A DNA stretch of 64,000 bases from Streptomyces achromogenes. GTDB lineage: Bacteria > Actinomycetota > Actinomycetes > Streptomycetales > Streptomycetaceae. The stretch lies in the NCBI RefSeq assembly GCF_030816715.1, contig NZ_JAUSYH010000001.1, positions 5,456,001-5,520,000 of the forward strand, written 5' to 3'. Positions 32,737 through 41,429 of this stretch are shown here, piece by piece. Under the pieces are notes generated by a model that was not told where the DNA came from, made no database searches, and was given only the letters and a program-made list of their open reading frames with translations. A program made the position numbers and the translations under genes. Numbering within the stretch: position 1 is the first letter of the stretch; each line of letters begins with the position of its first letter.

Positions 32737-33537
32737 ATGACCGCAGCCGAGACAGCCACCCCATCCACCGGCCCCACCACGGTCGAGTACATCCGCTACC
32801 GCATCCCGCAGGAGCGGTCGGCGGAGTTCCTCGCCGCCTACACCCGGGGCGCCCGACAACTCGCGGCCTCCCCGCACTGCGTCGACTACGAACTCGCCCG
32901 CTGCGAGGAGGACTTCGAGCACTTCGTCCTGCGCATCACCTGGACGTCGACCGAGGACCATCTGGAGGGCTTCAGGACCTCGGACCTGTTCCCCGCCTTC
33001 CTCGCCGAGATCCGCCCCTATGTCGGGCACATCGACGAGATGCGCCACTACAAGGCCACCTCGGTGCACGGCTCCGGCTCCGCCGTGCCCACGCTGTACG
33101 AGTGGGCCGGCGGAGCGGAGGCCTTCACCCGGCTCACCGAGGTGTTCTACGCCAAGGTGCTCCAGGACGACCTCCTCGCCCCCGTCTTCGCCGGCCTCGC
33201 CCCGGAGCACGCCGAACACGTCGCGCTCTGGCTCGCGGAGGTCTTCGGCGGGCCCGATACCTACTCGGCGACCCAGGGCGGCCACGGTCACATGGTCGCC
33301 AAGCACTTCGGCCGCGACATCACCGAGCCCCAGCGCCGCCGGTGGGTCAACCTGATCCAGGACGCCGCCGACGAGGCCGGTCTGCCGACCGACGCCGAGT
33401 TCCGGTCCGCGTTCCTCGCCTATGTGGAGTGGGGCACGCGGCTCGCCGTCCACTTCTCCGGACCGGACGCCAAGCCGCCGGCCGAGCAGCCGGCGCCGAA
33501 GTGGGGATGGGGGGCGGCCCCGCCGTACCGGGGCTGA
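32737..33537 (+). CDS. Fusion: antibiotic-biosynthesis-monooxygenase (ABM) domain + group II truncated hemoglobin
   Basis: 266 aa from ATG 32737 (MTAAETATPSTGPTTVEYIR). Residues 17-110 form a dimeric alpha-beta-barrel ABM domain (VEYIRYRIPQERSAEFLAAY, FVLRITWTSTEDHLEGFRTS). Residues ~120-250 are a truncated hemoglobin of the O type: PTLYEWAGGAEAF at the start, Tyr in the VFYAKVL helix, a proximal-His segment GGHGHMVAKHFG, and Trp in RRRWVNLI (the G8 position of group II). A heme protein fused to a possible oxygenase suggests oxygen or NO handling, e.g. denitrosylation or quinol oxidation; this is inference. A short Pro-rich tail ends it. Confidence 0.85.
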   Translation: MTAAETATPSTGPTTVEYIRYRIPQERSAEFLAAYTRGARQLAASPHCVDYELARCEEDFEHFVLRITWTSTEDHLEGFRTSDLFPAFLAEIRPYVGHIDEMRHYKATSVHGSGSAVPTLYEWAGGAEAFTRLTEVFYAKVLQDDLLAPVFAGLAPEHAEHVALWLAEVFGGPDTYSATQGGHGHMVAKHFGRDITEPQRRRWVNLIQDAADEAGLPTDAEFRSAFLAYVEWGTRLAVHFSGPDAKPPAEQPAPKWGWGAAPPYRG

Positions 33538-33636
33538 GCACGGCCGGCGGTCGGCGGCTCCGCGCCGGGAGGCGACGGCCCGGGGCGGGCGTCCGAAGGC
33601 TCGGCGCCCGGGGGCGGGCGTTCGGGGCGGAGGCGG

Positions 33637-34542
33637 TCAGGCGGACGGCGTCTGTGAGCCGGCCCCCGCCTTCCGCGCGTCGGCGCCCCAGCTCGCCAGC
33701 AGCCGCAGCGCCTCCGCCGACGCCGACCCGGGCTCCGCGTGGTACGTCACCAAGGTCTGCTCGCCGTCACCGGCCGGCCTGAACCCCTCGAAGTTCAGGC
33801 TGAGCTCGCCGACCAGCGGATGCCGCAGCCGCTTCACGCCGTGGCTCTTCTCCTTGACGTCGTGGGTCGCCCACAACCGCCGGAAGGCCTCGCTCTTCAC
33901 CGACAGTTCGCCCACCAGCGCGGAGAGCCGCGGGTCGTCCGGATAGCAGCCCGCGTCCATCCGCAGCGCGCAGACGATGTCGATCGCCTTCTGCTCCCAG
34001 TCCACGAACAGGTCCTGGTAGTCGGGGCGCAGGAAGACGAGCCGCGCCCAGTTGCGCTCCGCCACCGGCAGCTCCGCCCAGTCGCCGAAGACCGCCGCGG
34101 CCATCCGGTTCCAGCACAGGATCTCCGCGCGCCGCCCGACCAGATACGCCGGCACCGAGTCCATCGTGTCCAGCAGCTGGCGCAGCGCGGACCGGACCTG
34201 CTGGGGCGGCCCGCTCTGCTTCTTCTTGTGCTTCGGCTTCGCGAGGTGGGTGAGGTGCGCGTGCTCGGCGTCCGTCAGCCGCAGGGCGCGGGCGATCGCG
34301 TCCAGCACCTCCGCCGACACGTTGCGGCCGTTGCCCTGCTCCAGACGCGTGTAGTACGCCACCGAGACCCCGGCCAACTGCGCCAGCTCCTCGCGCCGCA
34401 GCCCGGGCACCCTGCGGTGCCGTCCGAAGTCCGGCAGTCCCACGTCCTCCGGCTTCAGCCGGGCCCGCCGGGTGCGCAGGAACTCACTGAGCTCGGCACG
34501 CCGGTCCAGGGAGGCGCCGGGGGCTTCGGGGCGATCGTCCAT
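33637..34542 (-). CDS. XRE-family regulator with MmyB-like ligand-binding domain
   Basis: 301 aa from ATG 34542 (MDDRPEAPGASLDRRAELSE). N-terminal Xre helix-turn-helix in LRREELAQLAGVSVAYYTRLEQG, preceded by the usual LSEFLRTRRARLKPEDVGLP. The C-terminal half (YLVGRRAEILCWNRMAAAVF, LVFLRPDYQDLFVDWEQKAI, HPLVGELSLNFEGF) is the PAS-like MmyB domain, which binds fatty acid-type ligands in some homologues. It diverges from a zinc alcohol dehydrogenase gene, a common pair in which the regulator controls the dehydrogenase. Two GTCGTACGC copies (34560-34568, 34604-34612) lie in the shared intergenic region. Confidence 0.9.
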   Translation of the reverse strand: MDDRPEAPGASLDRRAELSEFLRTRRARLKPEDVGLPDFGRHRRVPGLRREELAQLAGVSVAYYTRLEQGNGRNVSAEVLDAIARALRLTDAEHAHLTHLAKPKHKKKQSGPPQQVRSALRQLLDTMDSVPAYLVGRRAEILCWNRMAAAVFGDWAELPVAERNWARLVFLRPDYQDLFVDWEQKAIDIVCALRMDAGCYPDDPRLSALVGELSVKSEAFRRLWATHDVKEKSHGVKRLRHPLVGELSLNFEGFRPAGDGEQTLVTYHAEPGSASAEALRLLASWGADARKAGAGSQTPSA

Positions 34543-34715
34543 GCCGTCCAGTATTCCCGGTCGTACGCCCACCAGCCTGACCCCGCCAGTGGTAGGCACG
34601 GCAGTCGTACGCAGAAGCGTGACCTGGGTGAACGCGGGGGAATGGGGGAACCTGTACGGCGTGCCCGGTCCGAAGGCAGGCCGGGACGAACCCCCTCGCT
34701 AGGAGAACCCCCGGC

Positions 34716-35756
34716 ATGACCACCGTTGCCGCGTACGCCGCATCCGCCGCCAAGGCTCCGCTGGAGCGCACGACGATCGAACGCCGCCCGGTGCGCGAGT
34801 TCGACGTCCTGATCGACATCGAGTTCGCCGGCATCTGCCACTCCGACATCCACCAGGCCAGGGAGGGCTGGGGCGAGGCCATCTTCCCGATGGTGCCCGG
34901 CCACGAGATCGCGGGAGTCGTCTCCGAGGTGGGTCCCGGCGTCACGAAGTTCGCCGTCGGCGACCGCGTGGGCGTCGGCTGCCTCGTCGACTCCTGCCGG
35001 GAGTGCGACAACTGCAAGGCCGGCCTCGAGCAGTACTGCACCGGAGGCGGCGTCGGCACGTACAACGCCGTCGGCAAGGACGGCGAGCCCACCTACGGCG
35101 GCTACTCGCAGAAGATCGTCGTCGACGAGAACTACGTCCTGCGCATCCCCGACGGACTCAAGCTCGACGAGGCCGCACCGCTGCTCTGCGCGGGCATCAC
35201 CACGTACTCCCCGCTCAGGCACTGGAACGCCGGTCCGGGCAAGAAGGTCGCGATCGTCGGCATGGGCGGCCTCGGCCACATGGGCGTGAAGATCGCACAC
35301 GCGCTCGGCGCCGAGGTGACCGTCCTGTCGCAGTCGCTGCGCAAGAAGGACGACGGTCTGAAGCTGGGCGCCGACCACTACTACGCCACCAGCGACGAGA
35401 AGACCTTCGAGGACCTGCGCGGCACGTTCGACCTCATCCTCTCCACGGTCTCCGCCCCGCTGAACCTGGACGCCTACCTGTCCCTGCTGCGGACGGACGG
35501 CGCCTTCGTGAACGTCGGCGCGCCCGAGGAGCCGGTCGCGCTCAACCTGTTCTCGGTGATCGGCGGCCGCAAGACCCTCGCCGGCTCCGGCATCGGCGGC
35601 ATCCAGGAGACCCAGGAGATGCTGGACTTCTGCGCCGAGCACGGCTTCGGCGCCGAGATCGAGCTGATCAGCGCCGCCGAGATCAACGAGGCGTACGAGC
35701 GGGTGCTCGCCAGCGACGTCCGCTACCGCTTCGTCATCGACGCCTCGACGATCTGA
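34716..35756 (+). CDS. Zinc-dependent alcohol dehydrogenase (cinnamyl-alcohol/YahK-type)
   Basis: 346 aa (MTTVAAYAASAAKAPLERTT), with GGAG 6-7 nt upstream. MDR fold: catalytic zinc ligands in AGICHSDIH (Cys40) and GHE (His62), the structural four-Cys lobe DSCRECDNCKAGLEQYC, a Rossmann GMGGLGHMGVKIAHALG for the coenzyme, and the tail YRFVIDAST. Similar enzymes (YahK) use NADPH to reduce aldehydes. It is likely controlled by the divergent XRE/MmyB regulator. A terminator follows. Confidence 0.93.
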   Translation: MTTVAAYAASAAKAPLERTTIERRPVREFDVLIDIEFAGICHSDIHQAREGWGEAIFPMVPGHEIAGVVSEVGPGVTKFAVGDRVGVGCLVDSCRECDNCKAGLEQYCTGGGVGTYNAVGKDGEPTYGGYSQKIVVDENYVLRIPDGLKLDEAAPLLCAGITTYSPLRHWNAGPGKKVAIVGMGGLGHMGVKIAHALGAEVTVLSQSLRKKDDGLKLGADHYYATSDEKTFEDLRGTFDLILSTVSAPLNLDAYLSLLRTDGAFVNVGAPEEPVALNLFSVIGGRKTLAGSGIGGIQETQEMLDFCAEHGFGAEIELISAAEINEAYERVLASDVRYRFVIDASTI

Positions 35757-35820
35757 CGGTCTTCGGGACGGCCCGCGCGGCCGCCTCGAGGGCGTACGCC
35801 GCTCGAGGATTTCAGAAAAA

Positions 35821-35851
35821 GGGGCCCCCGGCGCAGTCCGCCGGGGGCCCC
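35821..35851. terminator. Terminator after the alcohol dehydrogenase gene
   Basis: Thirteen-bp stem GGGGCCCCCGGCG (35821-35833) and CGCCGGGGGCCCC (35839-35851), five-base loop, preceded by AAAAA and followed by TT, so it suits both orientations (the neighbouring serine hydrolase gene is convergent). Confidence 0.88.
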
Positions 35852-35931
35852 TTCCCATCCCGGGGCCGCCGGGGAAGCCGCGGCTCGGGGCGGTCGGGCC
35901 GGGGCGGTGGGGCGAGCCGGGGCGTGCTGCC

Positions 35932-37095
35932 TCAGCCGCCGGTCCGGAGTCCCTGGAGTCCGTCGTAGGCGGCCATCAGGAGGTCGAGTCCCCGGGTGTC
36001 CTGCGCGGGTTCGCGCATCTGCTGCGTCACGTAGGCGACCACCATGCGGGCCTCGGGTTCGATCATGACGGTCGAGCCGCCCCAGCCGCCCCACCCGTAC
36101 GTGCCGCCGAACCGCCCGTACCCCAGGCCCCAGCTGATCGGCATGCCGAGCCTGCGGTCCGCGCCGCTGAACTGCTCCTCCCACGCACGGTCACGGCCGG
36201 CCCGCGACAGCAGGCGCACCCCGCGGACCGAGCCCCCGCACGCCATCGCCGACTGGACGAGGGCGACCGAACGGGCGTTGCCGAAACCGCCGGCCGCCGG
36301 GATCTGCGCCCGGCGCCAGGCCACGCTGTTGCCGTCGCGCACCCGGAACGCGGTCGGAGCGGGAGTCGGCGCCGCGTCCGGGTCGGCCGCCGACCCCGGG
36401 GCGTCCGTCGCCGCGTCGCCGGCGGCCGCGCCCGCCGTGTAGTCCTCGTCCCGGGACGGCGGCGGCACCGTCAGGGCCACCCGGTGGTCGTGTTCGGCCG
36501 GCAGCCCGATGTGGAAGTCCGCGCCCAGCGGGCCGGCGATCTCGTCGGCGAAGAAGTCGCCCGGCATCCGGCCGGTGATCCGGCGTACGACCTCGCCCAC
36601 CAGGAACCCCTGGGTGAGCGAGTGGTACCCGGCCGCGCTGCCCGGCTCCCACTGCGGAGCCTGCGCGGCCAGTCGGGCCGTCGCGGCCGGCCAGTCGTAG
36701 AGCTCGTCGAGGGGGCCGACCCAGTCCGGCAGCCCCGCCGTGTGCGCGAGCACATGCCGTACGAGCACCGACTCCTTGCCCGCCGCGGCGAACTCCGGCC
36801 AGTAGCGGGCGACCGGCGCGTCCAGGTCGAGCTCGCCGCGGTCGGCCAGCACCAGCGCGCACAGCGCCGTCATGGTCTTCGTGACGGAGTAGACGTTGAC
36901 GAGGGTGTCCCGCTGCCACGGCACCTCGCGAGCCGCGTCGGCGTATCCGCCCCAGACGTCCACCACCGGCTCACCGTCCACGAAGACGGCCACCGAGCCG
37001 CCCGCGTCGCCCTCGTCCAGGAGTGCGGCCAAGGCGGTGGGCACCGCGGTGAACAGATCGTCGTACGAGCCCTGAAGGTCAGCCATGCCTGCCAT
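35932..37095 (-). CDS. Serine hydrolase (class C beta-lactamase/esterase family)
   Basis: 387 aa from ATG 37095 (MAGMADLQGSYDDLFTAVPT), with ATG 37086 as an alternative. The SxxK nucleophile motif is NVYSVTKTMTAL (Ser about residue 70), the YxN-like second motif is GYHSLTQGFLVG, and the C-terminal GYGRFGGTYGWGGWGGSTVM carries the HGG/WGG-type third motif. No signal peptide, so it is probably a cytosolic esterase (EstB-like) and not a secreted beta-lactamase. Residues ~215-250 form an Ala/Asp-rich insertion (AGAAAGDAATDAPGSAADPD). Followed upstream by a DUF4389 gene on the same strand, 73 bp away. Confidence 0.85.
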   Translation of the reverse strand: MAGMADLQGSYDDLFTAVPTALAALLDEGDAGGSVAVFVDGEPVVDVWGGYADAAREVPWQRDTLVNVYSVTKTMTALCALVLADRGELDLDAPVARYWPEFAAAGKESVLVRHVLAHTAGLPDWVGPLDELYDWPAATARLAAQAPQWEPGSAAGYHSLTQGFLVGEVVRRITGRMPGDFFADEIAGPLGADFHIGLPAEHDHRVALTVPPPSRDEDYTAGAAAGDAATDAPGSAADPDAAPTPAPTAFRVRDGNSVAWRRAQIPAAGGFGNARSVALVQSAMACGGSVRGVRLLSRAGRDRAWEEQFSGADRRLGMPISWGLGYGRFGGTYGWGGWGGSTVMIEPEARMVVAYVTQQMREPAQDTRGLDLLMAAYDGLQGLRTGG

Positions 37096-37168
37096 TCAGC
37101 CCCCGCCGAACCGCCCCGGGCAACCGAAATACCGCCCGGCCGGCCAGGCCCGCCGCGCCGGTCGGACG

Positions 37169-37873
37169 TCACGGCCCGGTGCCGCCCGCGCCGCCAGCCG
37201 GGGACTTCGTCAGCGGGGGAGGGGTCTCCTGGGGGCCCATGTCGAGGCGGAACGGCGGATACACGTCGGTCATCAGCGCCGCGTAGGCGGCCACCCGCGC
37301 GACCCAGCGGGCCAGCCCGATCAGGAGGTCGAAGAGGTGGACCGGGTAACGGCCGGTGAAGGCCAGGATGATCACGGCGACCAGCGACAGGAAGTAGACC
37401 AGACCGCCGCCGTGCGGGCGGTCGGAGTCGCCCCAGCCCCATCCCCAGTCGCCGACGAACATCCCCACGACGATGTACTGCGGGATCACCAGCAGCCACC
37501 ACTTCACCAGGACCAGGCCACGGGACAGGCGTTCGGGGTAGGCGACGTCGAGGTGCGCCGGGTAGTCGGCCACGTCGGCTAGGGTGAACGGCGGATACCG
37601 GTCGGTGCCGAGCGCGGTGTGGGCGTAGTAGCCGACACGCCAGTTCCAGCGCAGGACGCCCACGTTGAAGTCGAAGAGCGACCGCGGATACCGGCCGGTG
37701 AACAGGATGGCGAAGAACGCCACGACGGTCACGAAGAAGAACGCGATCCACAGGAAGAACAGCACGATGTAGTGCGGGACGGCGAGAAGCCACTTCACCA
37801 GCCACAGCCATCTGGACAGCCGGGGGTCGAGGAACGCCTCGAGCCGTACGGGTGACCCGGCGACCGGATTCAT
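37169..37873 (-). CDS. DUF4389 membrane protein with internal duplication
   Basis: 234 aa (MNPVAGSPVRLEAFLDPRLS). Two homologous halves: residues ~11-96 (RLSRWLWLVKWLLAVPHYIV ... TGRYPRSLFDFNVG ... TDRYPPF) and ~108-208 (RLSRGLVLVKWWLLVIPQYI ... TGRYPVHLFDLLIG ... TDVYPPF). Each half has two membrane helices and the conserved TGRYP-LFD and YPPF motifs of DUF4389. No enzymatic residue is evident. The tail is Pro/Gly-rich. Function unknown; actinobacteria-specific. Confidence 0.85.
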   Translation of the reverse strand: MNPVAGSPVRLEAFLDPRLSRWLWLVKWLLAVPHYIVLFFLWIAFFFVTVVAFFAILFTGRYPRSLFDFNVGVLRWNWRVGYYAHTALGTDRYPPFTLADVADYPAHLDVAYPERLSRGLVLVKWWLLVIPQYIVVGMFVGDWGWGWGDSDRPHGGGLVYFLSLVAVIILAFTGRYPVHLFDLLIGLARWVARVAAYAALMTDVYPPFRLDMGPQETPPPLTKSPAGGAGGTGP

Positions 37874-38046
37874 GTCGATCAGCTCCTCTCGAGCGCCCCC
37901 GCCGCGGCGACCACCGTCCTCGTCCCCACCCGGACGGGCGGGCGGAAAGACGGTTTCCTGATCATGAATTCAGGCTCGCACAGGAACAGACAGGCTGCGA
38001 CCGGGCCGATCCGACGACCACCCACTCAGGGGTGTCCCGGCGACGG

Positions 38047-39165
38047 TCAGTGCGGCATGGTCGCCGGGCTGCCGCCGTTCGCCTCGTAGCCCGCCACCGC
38101 CAGCGCTCGGTAGACCGCGAACTCGGCCGCCGGGTCCGGGGAGAGCGTCCAGGGGAGGGCGCCGACGTGGCCGTCCACGTGGACCAGCTGGCTCATCGCC
38201 TCCGACCAGCGCTCGGAGCGGACCAGGAAGAAGATCAGCAGATGGCGGACATGCGCCAGCATCGGGTCGTCGGGCCGGGCCGCGTGCACCGCGAACAGCG
38301 CGCCGTGCACCGCCTTCGTCACGACCTCGCTCTGGTAGAAGCTCCTGACCAGGTTGACCTCGGGAAGGTGCTCGAAGACCGCGAAGAGGGGCATCGCCGC
38401 GAGCAGGGAACCCCGCGGGGCTCTCGCCGCCGCGGCCTCCGCGAAGTCGTACGCCAGCTCGCGCGAACCGTGCCACTTCTCGCACCAGTAGTGCAGGGCC
38501 GCGAGATGCGCCCCCATGTGCGCCGGGGCGCGGTCCAGGATCTTCAGCCAGAGCTGCTCGAACTCGGCCTGCGAGTACTTCATGCCGCGGGCCACCGACA
38601 ACTCGACGATGTACGGGATCGGGTCACCGGGGGCCAGCAGCGCCGCCTGCCCGCAGGTGTCCTTCGCCTCCTCCATGATGATCCGGAAGTCGTCGGTGCC
38701 CGGCGTCGACGTGCGCCATGCCTGCTGGACCAGGAACTCGGCGTGCACCGCCGCCCCGCCCGGGTCCTTCGGCGCCTCCGTGCGCCACACCCGCAGCCAC
38801 TGCCCGCCCGGCGCCTCGGAGACCCCGCCCGGCCGCTGCTGCAGCTCCAGCGCCGCCGCGCCCGCGAAGGCCTGGACGCGCTGCCAGCGCAACTCGCCCT
38901 CCGTCTCGGTGCCGGCCAGCAGCTGCTGCGCGGCCCGGTAGTCCTGTGTGCGCTGCACCACGTCCAGCACGTTCAGCAGGTCCTGGTCGGGTCCGGGCAT
39001 CCGGATGTCCAGCTCCTCCGTGGCCATGAAGCCGTACGTCGCCGGGTCCGCGGCGTCCGGATGATCTGCCGGGACCAGCCCGACCAGGCCGCGCCTGCGC
39101 CGCAGCAGCGCCTGCAGCACGAAGCCGATCATGATGACGGCCGTCAGGACCCACAGAATCTCCAT
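38047..39165 (-). CDS. Membrane-anchored helical-repeat protein of unknown function
   Basis: 372 aa from ATG 39165 (MEILWVLTAVIMIGFVLQAL). One N-terminal membrane helix (about 3-20) with a basic RRRRG stop-transfer, then an all-helical cytosolic domain with Ala/Leu/Trp-rich pairs (LAALHYWCEKWHGSRELAYD, HGALFAVHAARPDDPMLAHV) resembling TPR-like repeats. No catalytic motif. A TTCGCT hexamer 6 nt before the ATG suggests a leaderless mRNA. Divergent from metB. Not assigned to a named family. Confidence 0.7.
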   Translation of the reverse strand: MEILWVLTAVIMIGFVLQALLRRRRGLVGLVPADHPDAADPATYGFMATEELDIRMPGPDQDLLNVLDVVQRTQDYRAAQQLLAGTETEGELRWQRVQAFAGAAALELQQRPGGVSEAPGGQWLRVWRTEAPKDPGGAAVHAEFLVQQAWRTSTPGTDDFRIIMEEAKDTCGQAALLAPGDPIPYIVELSVARGMKYSQAEFEQLWLKILDRAPAHMGAHLAALHYWCEKWHGSRELAYDFAEAAAARAPRGSLLAAMPLFAVFEHLPEVNLVRSFYQSEVVTKAVHGALFAVHAARPDDPMLAHVRHLLIFFLVRSERWSEAMSQLVHVDGHVGALPWTLSPDPAAEFAVYRALAVAGYEANGGSPATMPH

Positions 39166-39353
39166 GCCACAAGCGAACCAGACCGCGCCGACAATTGGCC
39201 AACCCGCCCCCATGCCTGTGGAGAAACGTCCCTGCCGACCGGTGCCCCGGACCGGTGGCCCGCTGTCCCCGGCGGCCGGGCGGCCGGGGTTCGGTGACGG
39301 CGCAGCCGAGCCTCGGTCGCGGCCGCTGTACGGCACCGGGCCCGCGAGCGGAC

Positions 39354-39359
39354 TACGCT
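39354..39359 (+). promoter_or_regulatory. -10 box TACGCT of metB (leaderless)
   Basis: TACGCT ends 8 nt before ATG 39368, without a Shine-Dalgarno. Confidence 0.55.
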
Positions 39360-39367
39360 CGGGGCCC

Positions 39368-40522
39368 ATGAGCGACAGGCACATCAGTCAGCACTTCGAG
39401 ACCCTCGCGATCCACGCGGGCAACACCGCGGACCCCCTCACCGGCGCGGTCGTCCCGCCGATCTACCAGGTCTCGACCTACAAGCAGGACGGCGTCGGCG
39501 GTCTGCGCGGCGGCTACGAGTACAGCCGCAGCGCCAACCCGACCAGGACCGCCCTCGAGGAGAACCTCGCCGCCCTCGAAGGCGGCCGCCGGGGCCTCGC
39601 GTTCGCTTCCGGACTGGCGGCCGAGGACTGCCTGTTGCGTACGCTGCTCAGCCCCGGCGACCACGTGGTCATCCCCAACGACGCCTACGGCGGCACGTTC
39701 CGGCTGTTCGCCAAGGTCGTCGCCCGCTGGGGCGTGGAATGGTCCGTCGCCGACACCGGCGACGCCGCCGCCGTCCGGGCCGCCATCACGCCGAAGACCA
39801 AGGCCGTGTGGGTGGAGACCCCCTCCAACCCGCTGCTCGGCATCACCGACATCGCCGCGGTGGCCCAGGTCGCCCGTGAGGCCGGCGCCCGTCTCGTCGT
39901 CGACAACACCTTCGCCACGCCGTACCTGCAGCAGCCGCTGTCGCTCGGCGCGGACGTCGTCGTGCACTCCCTGACCAAGTACATGGGCGGCCACTCGGAC
40001 GTCGTCGGCGGCGCGCTGATCACCGACGACGCGGAGCTCGGCGAGGAACTGGCGTACCACCAGAACGCGATGGGCGCGGTGGCCGGCCCCTTCGACTCCT
40101 GGCTGGTGCTGCGCGGCACGAAGACGCTGTCGGTGCGCATGGACCGGCACAGCGAGAACGCCACCAGGATCGCCGACATGCTGACCCGCCACGCGCGCGT
40201 GACGAGCGTGCTGTACCCGGGCCTGCCGGAGCACCCCGGTCACGAGGTCGCGGCCAAGCAGATGCGGGCCTTCGGCGGCATGGTCTCCTTCCGGGTCGCC
40301 GGCGGCGAGGAGGCGGCCGTCGAGGTCTGCAACCGCGCAGAGGTGTTCACCCTCGGCGAGTCGCTGGGCGGCGTCGAGTCCCTCATCGAGCACCCGGGCC
40401 GGATGACGCACGCGTCCGTGGTCGGCTCCGCCCTCGAGGTGCCCGGCGACCTCGTCCGGCTCTCCGTCGGCATCGAGAACGTCGACGACCTCCTCGAGGA
40501 CCTGCAGCAGGCCCTCGGATAG
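39368..40522 (+). CDS. metB: Cystathionine gamma-synthase / trans-sulfuration PLP enzyme
   Basis: 384 aa (MSDRHISQHFETLAIHAGNT). Forms cystathionine from an activated homoserine and cysteine on the way to methionine. PLP fold type I Cys/Met family: YEYSRSANPTRTALEENLAA, GLAFASGLAAED, TPSNPLLGITDI, VVDNTFATPYLQQPL, and the internal aldimine Lys204 in SLTKYMGGHSDVVGG. The C-terminal ESLGGVESLIEHPGRMTH is characteristic. Cystathionine gamma-lyase belongs to the same family and cannot be excluded from sequence alone. Divergent from the helical-repeat protein. Confidence 0.9.
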   Translation: MSDRHISQHFETLAIHAGNTADPLTGAVVPPIYQVSTYKQDGVGGLRGGYEYSRSANPTRTALEENLAALEGGRRGLAFASGLAAEDCLLRTLLSPGDHVVIPNDAYGGTFRLFAKVVARWGVEWSVADTGDAAAVRAAITPKTKAVWVETPSNPLLGITDIAAVAQVAREAGARLVVDNTFATPYLQQPLSLGADVVVHSLTKYMGGHSDVVGGALITDDAELGEELAYHQNAMGAVAGPFDSWLVLRGTKTLSVRMDRHSENATRIADMLTRHARVTSVLYPGLPEHPGHEVAAKQMRAFGGMVSFRVAGGEEAAVEVCNRAEVFTLGESLGGVESLIEHPGRMTHASVVGSALEVPGDLVRLSVGIENVDDLLEDLQQALG

Positions 40523-40539
40523 TCGTCCCGTGCGGGTCG

Positions 40540-40788
40540 TCACCAGTCGGTGAGCGGTGGGGTCGTCTGCGACGGCGGCTCCACCCACGGCTCGACGACC
40601 GCCGCCCAGACGAGGAACGCCACGGTCGCCGCGCACAGGAGCAGCCACAGCAGCCGCAGGGCCAGCGTCCGCCGGCGCAGCAGCCGGCTGCCCCGGCGTA
40701 CGACGTCCGGGTAGAGCTCCGCCGGCAGGGCCGGCGGCGTCCGCTCCATCATCTGCCGGACGGCGGCCTCCCGGGCGGCCCGGTTCAC
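40540..40788 (-). CDS. Small single-span membrane protein overlapping a sigma-like gene
   Basis: 82 aa (MNRAAREAAVRQMMERTPPA). N-terminal ~45 residues are soluble and Arg-rich (cytosolic), then one membrane helix (~43-62, LALRLLWLLLCAATVAFLVW) and a short extracellular Pro/Trp tail. Its start overlaps the stop of the upstream sigma-like gene by 4 bp (ATGA), so translation is coupled. Size, topology and coupling are those of a small anti-sigma or sigma-partner membrane protein; this is inference. No HxxxCxxC zinc motif. Confidence 0.7.
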   Translation of the reverse strand: MNRAAREAAVRQMMERTPPALPAELYPDVVRRGSRLLRRRTLALRLLWLLLCAATVAFLVWAAVVEPWVEPPSQTTPPLTDW

Positions 40789-41351
40789 GACGCCGCCGCC
40801 TTGGCCCGGCGCACCGCGGGGGCGGGATCGCGCGGTGGGTGCAGCAGCGTCGTCGTCGCCCGTTCACAGACCGCGCGGACCCGGTCCTCGGGCAGCCCCA
40901 GCAGCGCTCCCACCTGTTCCTCGGCGACGCCCTCGTACAGCCTCAGGACGAGGACGAGGCGCTGCCGCGGGGTGAGGCGGGCCAGAGCGCCGACGGCCGG
41001 ACGCGGGCGGACACGGCCGAAGGGCAGCGTGCCGTACCGGTGCCAGGCGCCGTGCGCGAAGCGGGCCGCGAGGTGCTCACGGGCGTGGTCGTAGGGGTCC
41101 TCACCGCGCAGCCGGTCCCAGCACGCGTACGTGTGCGCGAGAGCCAGGGTCAGCAGACGACGCGCGCGCGGGTTGTCGTCCGGGGCCTCCGCGGTGAGCA
41201 GCGTGGCGGTGTGCAGCAGCCGCCCGCCCGCTCCGGCGACGAACGCCTCGAACTCCCGGTTCCTGCGGTGTTCCTGGGTCGTACGCCTCTCTCGCACACC
41301 GAGCCTCCCGCCTGACGGCGTCCCCTGGACGGCCATCTGCCCCGGTCTCAT
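40785..41351 (-). CDS. ECF sigma factor-like protein with degenerate region 2
   Basis: 188 aa from ATG 41351 (MRPGQMAVQGTPSGGRLGVR); ATG 41336 is also possible. The N-terminal part REFEAFVAGAGGRLLHTATL and the helix RRLLTLALAHTYACWDRLRG resemble sigma region 2 of SigE-type ECF factors, but the DNA-opening residues are poorly conserved. Region 4 is clearer: LARLTPRQRLVLVLRLYEGV and EEQVGALLGLPEDRVRAVCE form the helix-turn-helix. It probably acts as a transcription factor or ECF-like sigma controlled by the coupled membrane protein. Confidence 0.75.
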   Translation of the reverse strand: MRPGQMAVQGTPSGGRLGVRERRTTQEHRRNREFEAFVAGAGGRLLHTATLLTAEAPDDNPRARRLLTLALAHTYACWDRLRGEDPYDHAREHLAARFAHGAWHRYGTLPFGRVRPRPAVGALARLTPRQRLVLVLRLYEGVAEEQVGALLGLPEDRVRAVCERATTTLLHPPRDPAPAVRRAKAAAS

Positions 41352-41429
41352 CTGAGGCCAGGGGCAGGGCGCCGGTCAAGAGCCGCGCACGCTCGCCGGA
41401 AAGTCGTCCCCGCGCGCGTGCGGCGGGGG

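Noticed and set aside
30373..33453. 1026-codon open frame on the minus strand
   Set aside because: Overlaps the ABC transporter pair and globin gene in antisense; no motif, no start context.
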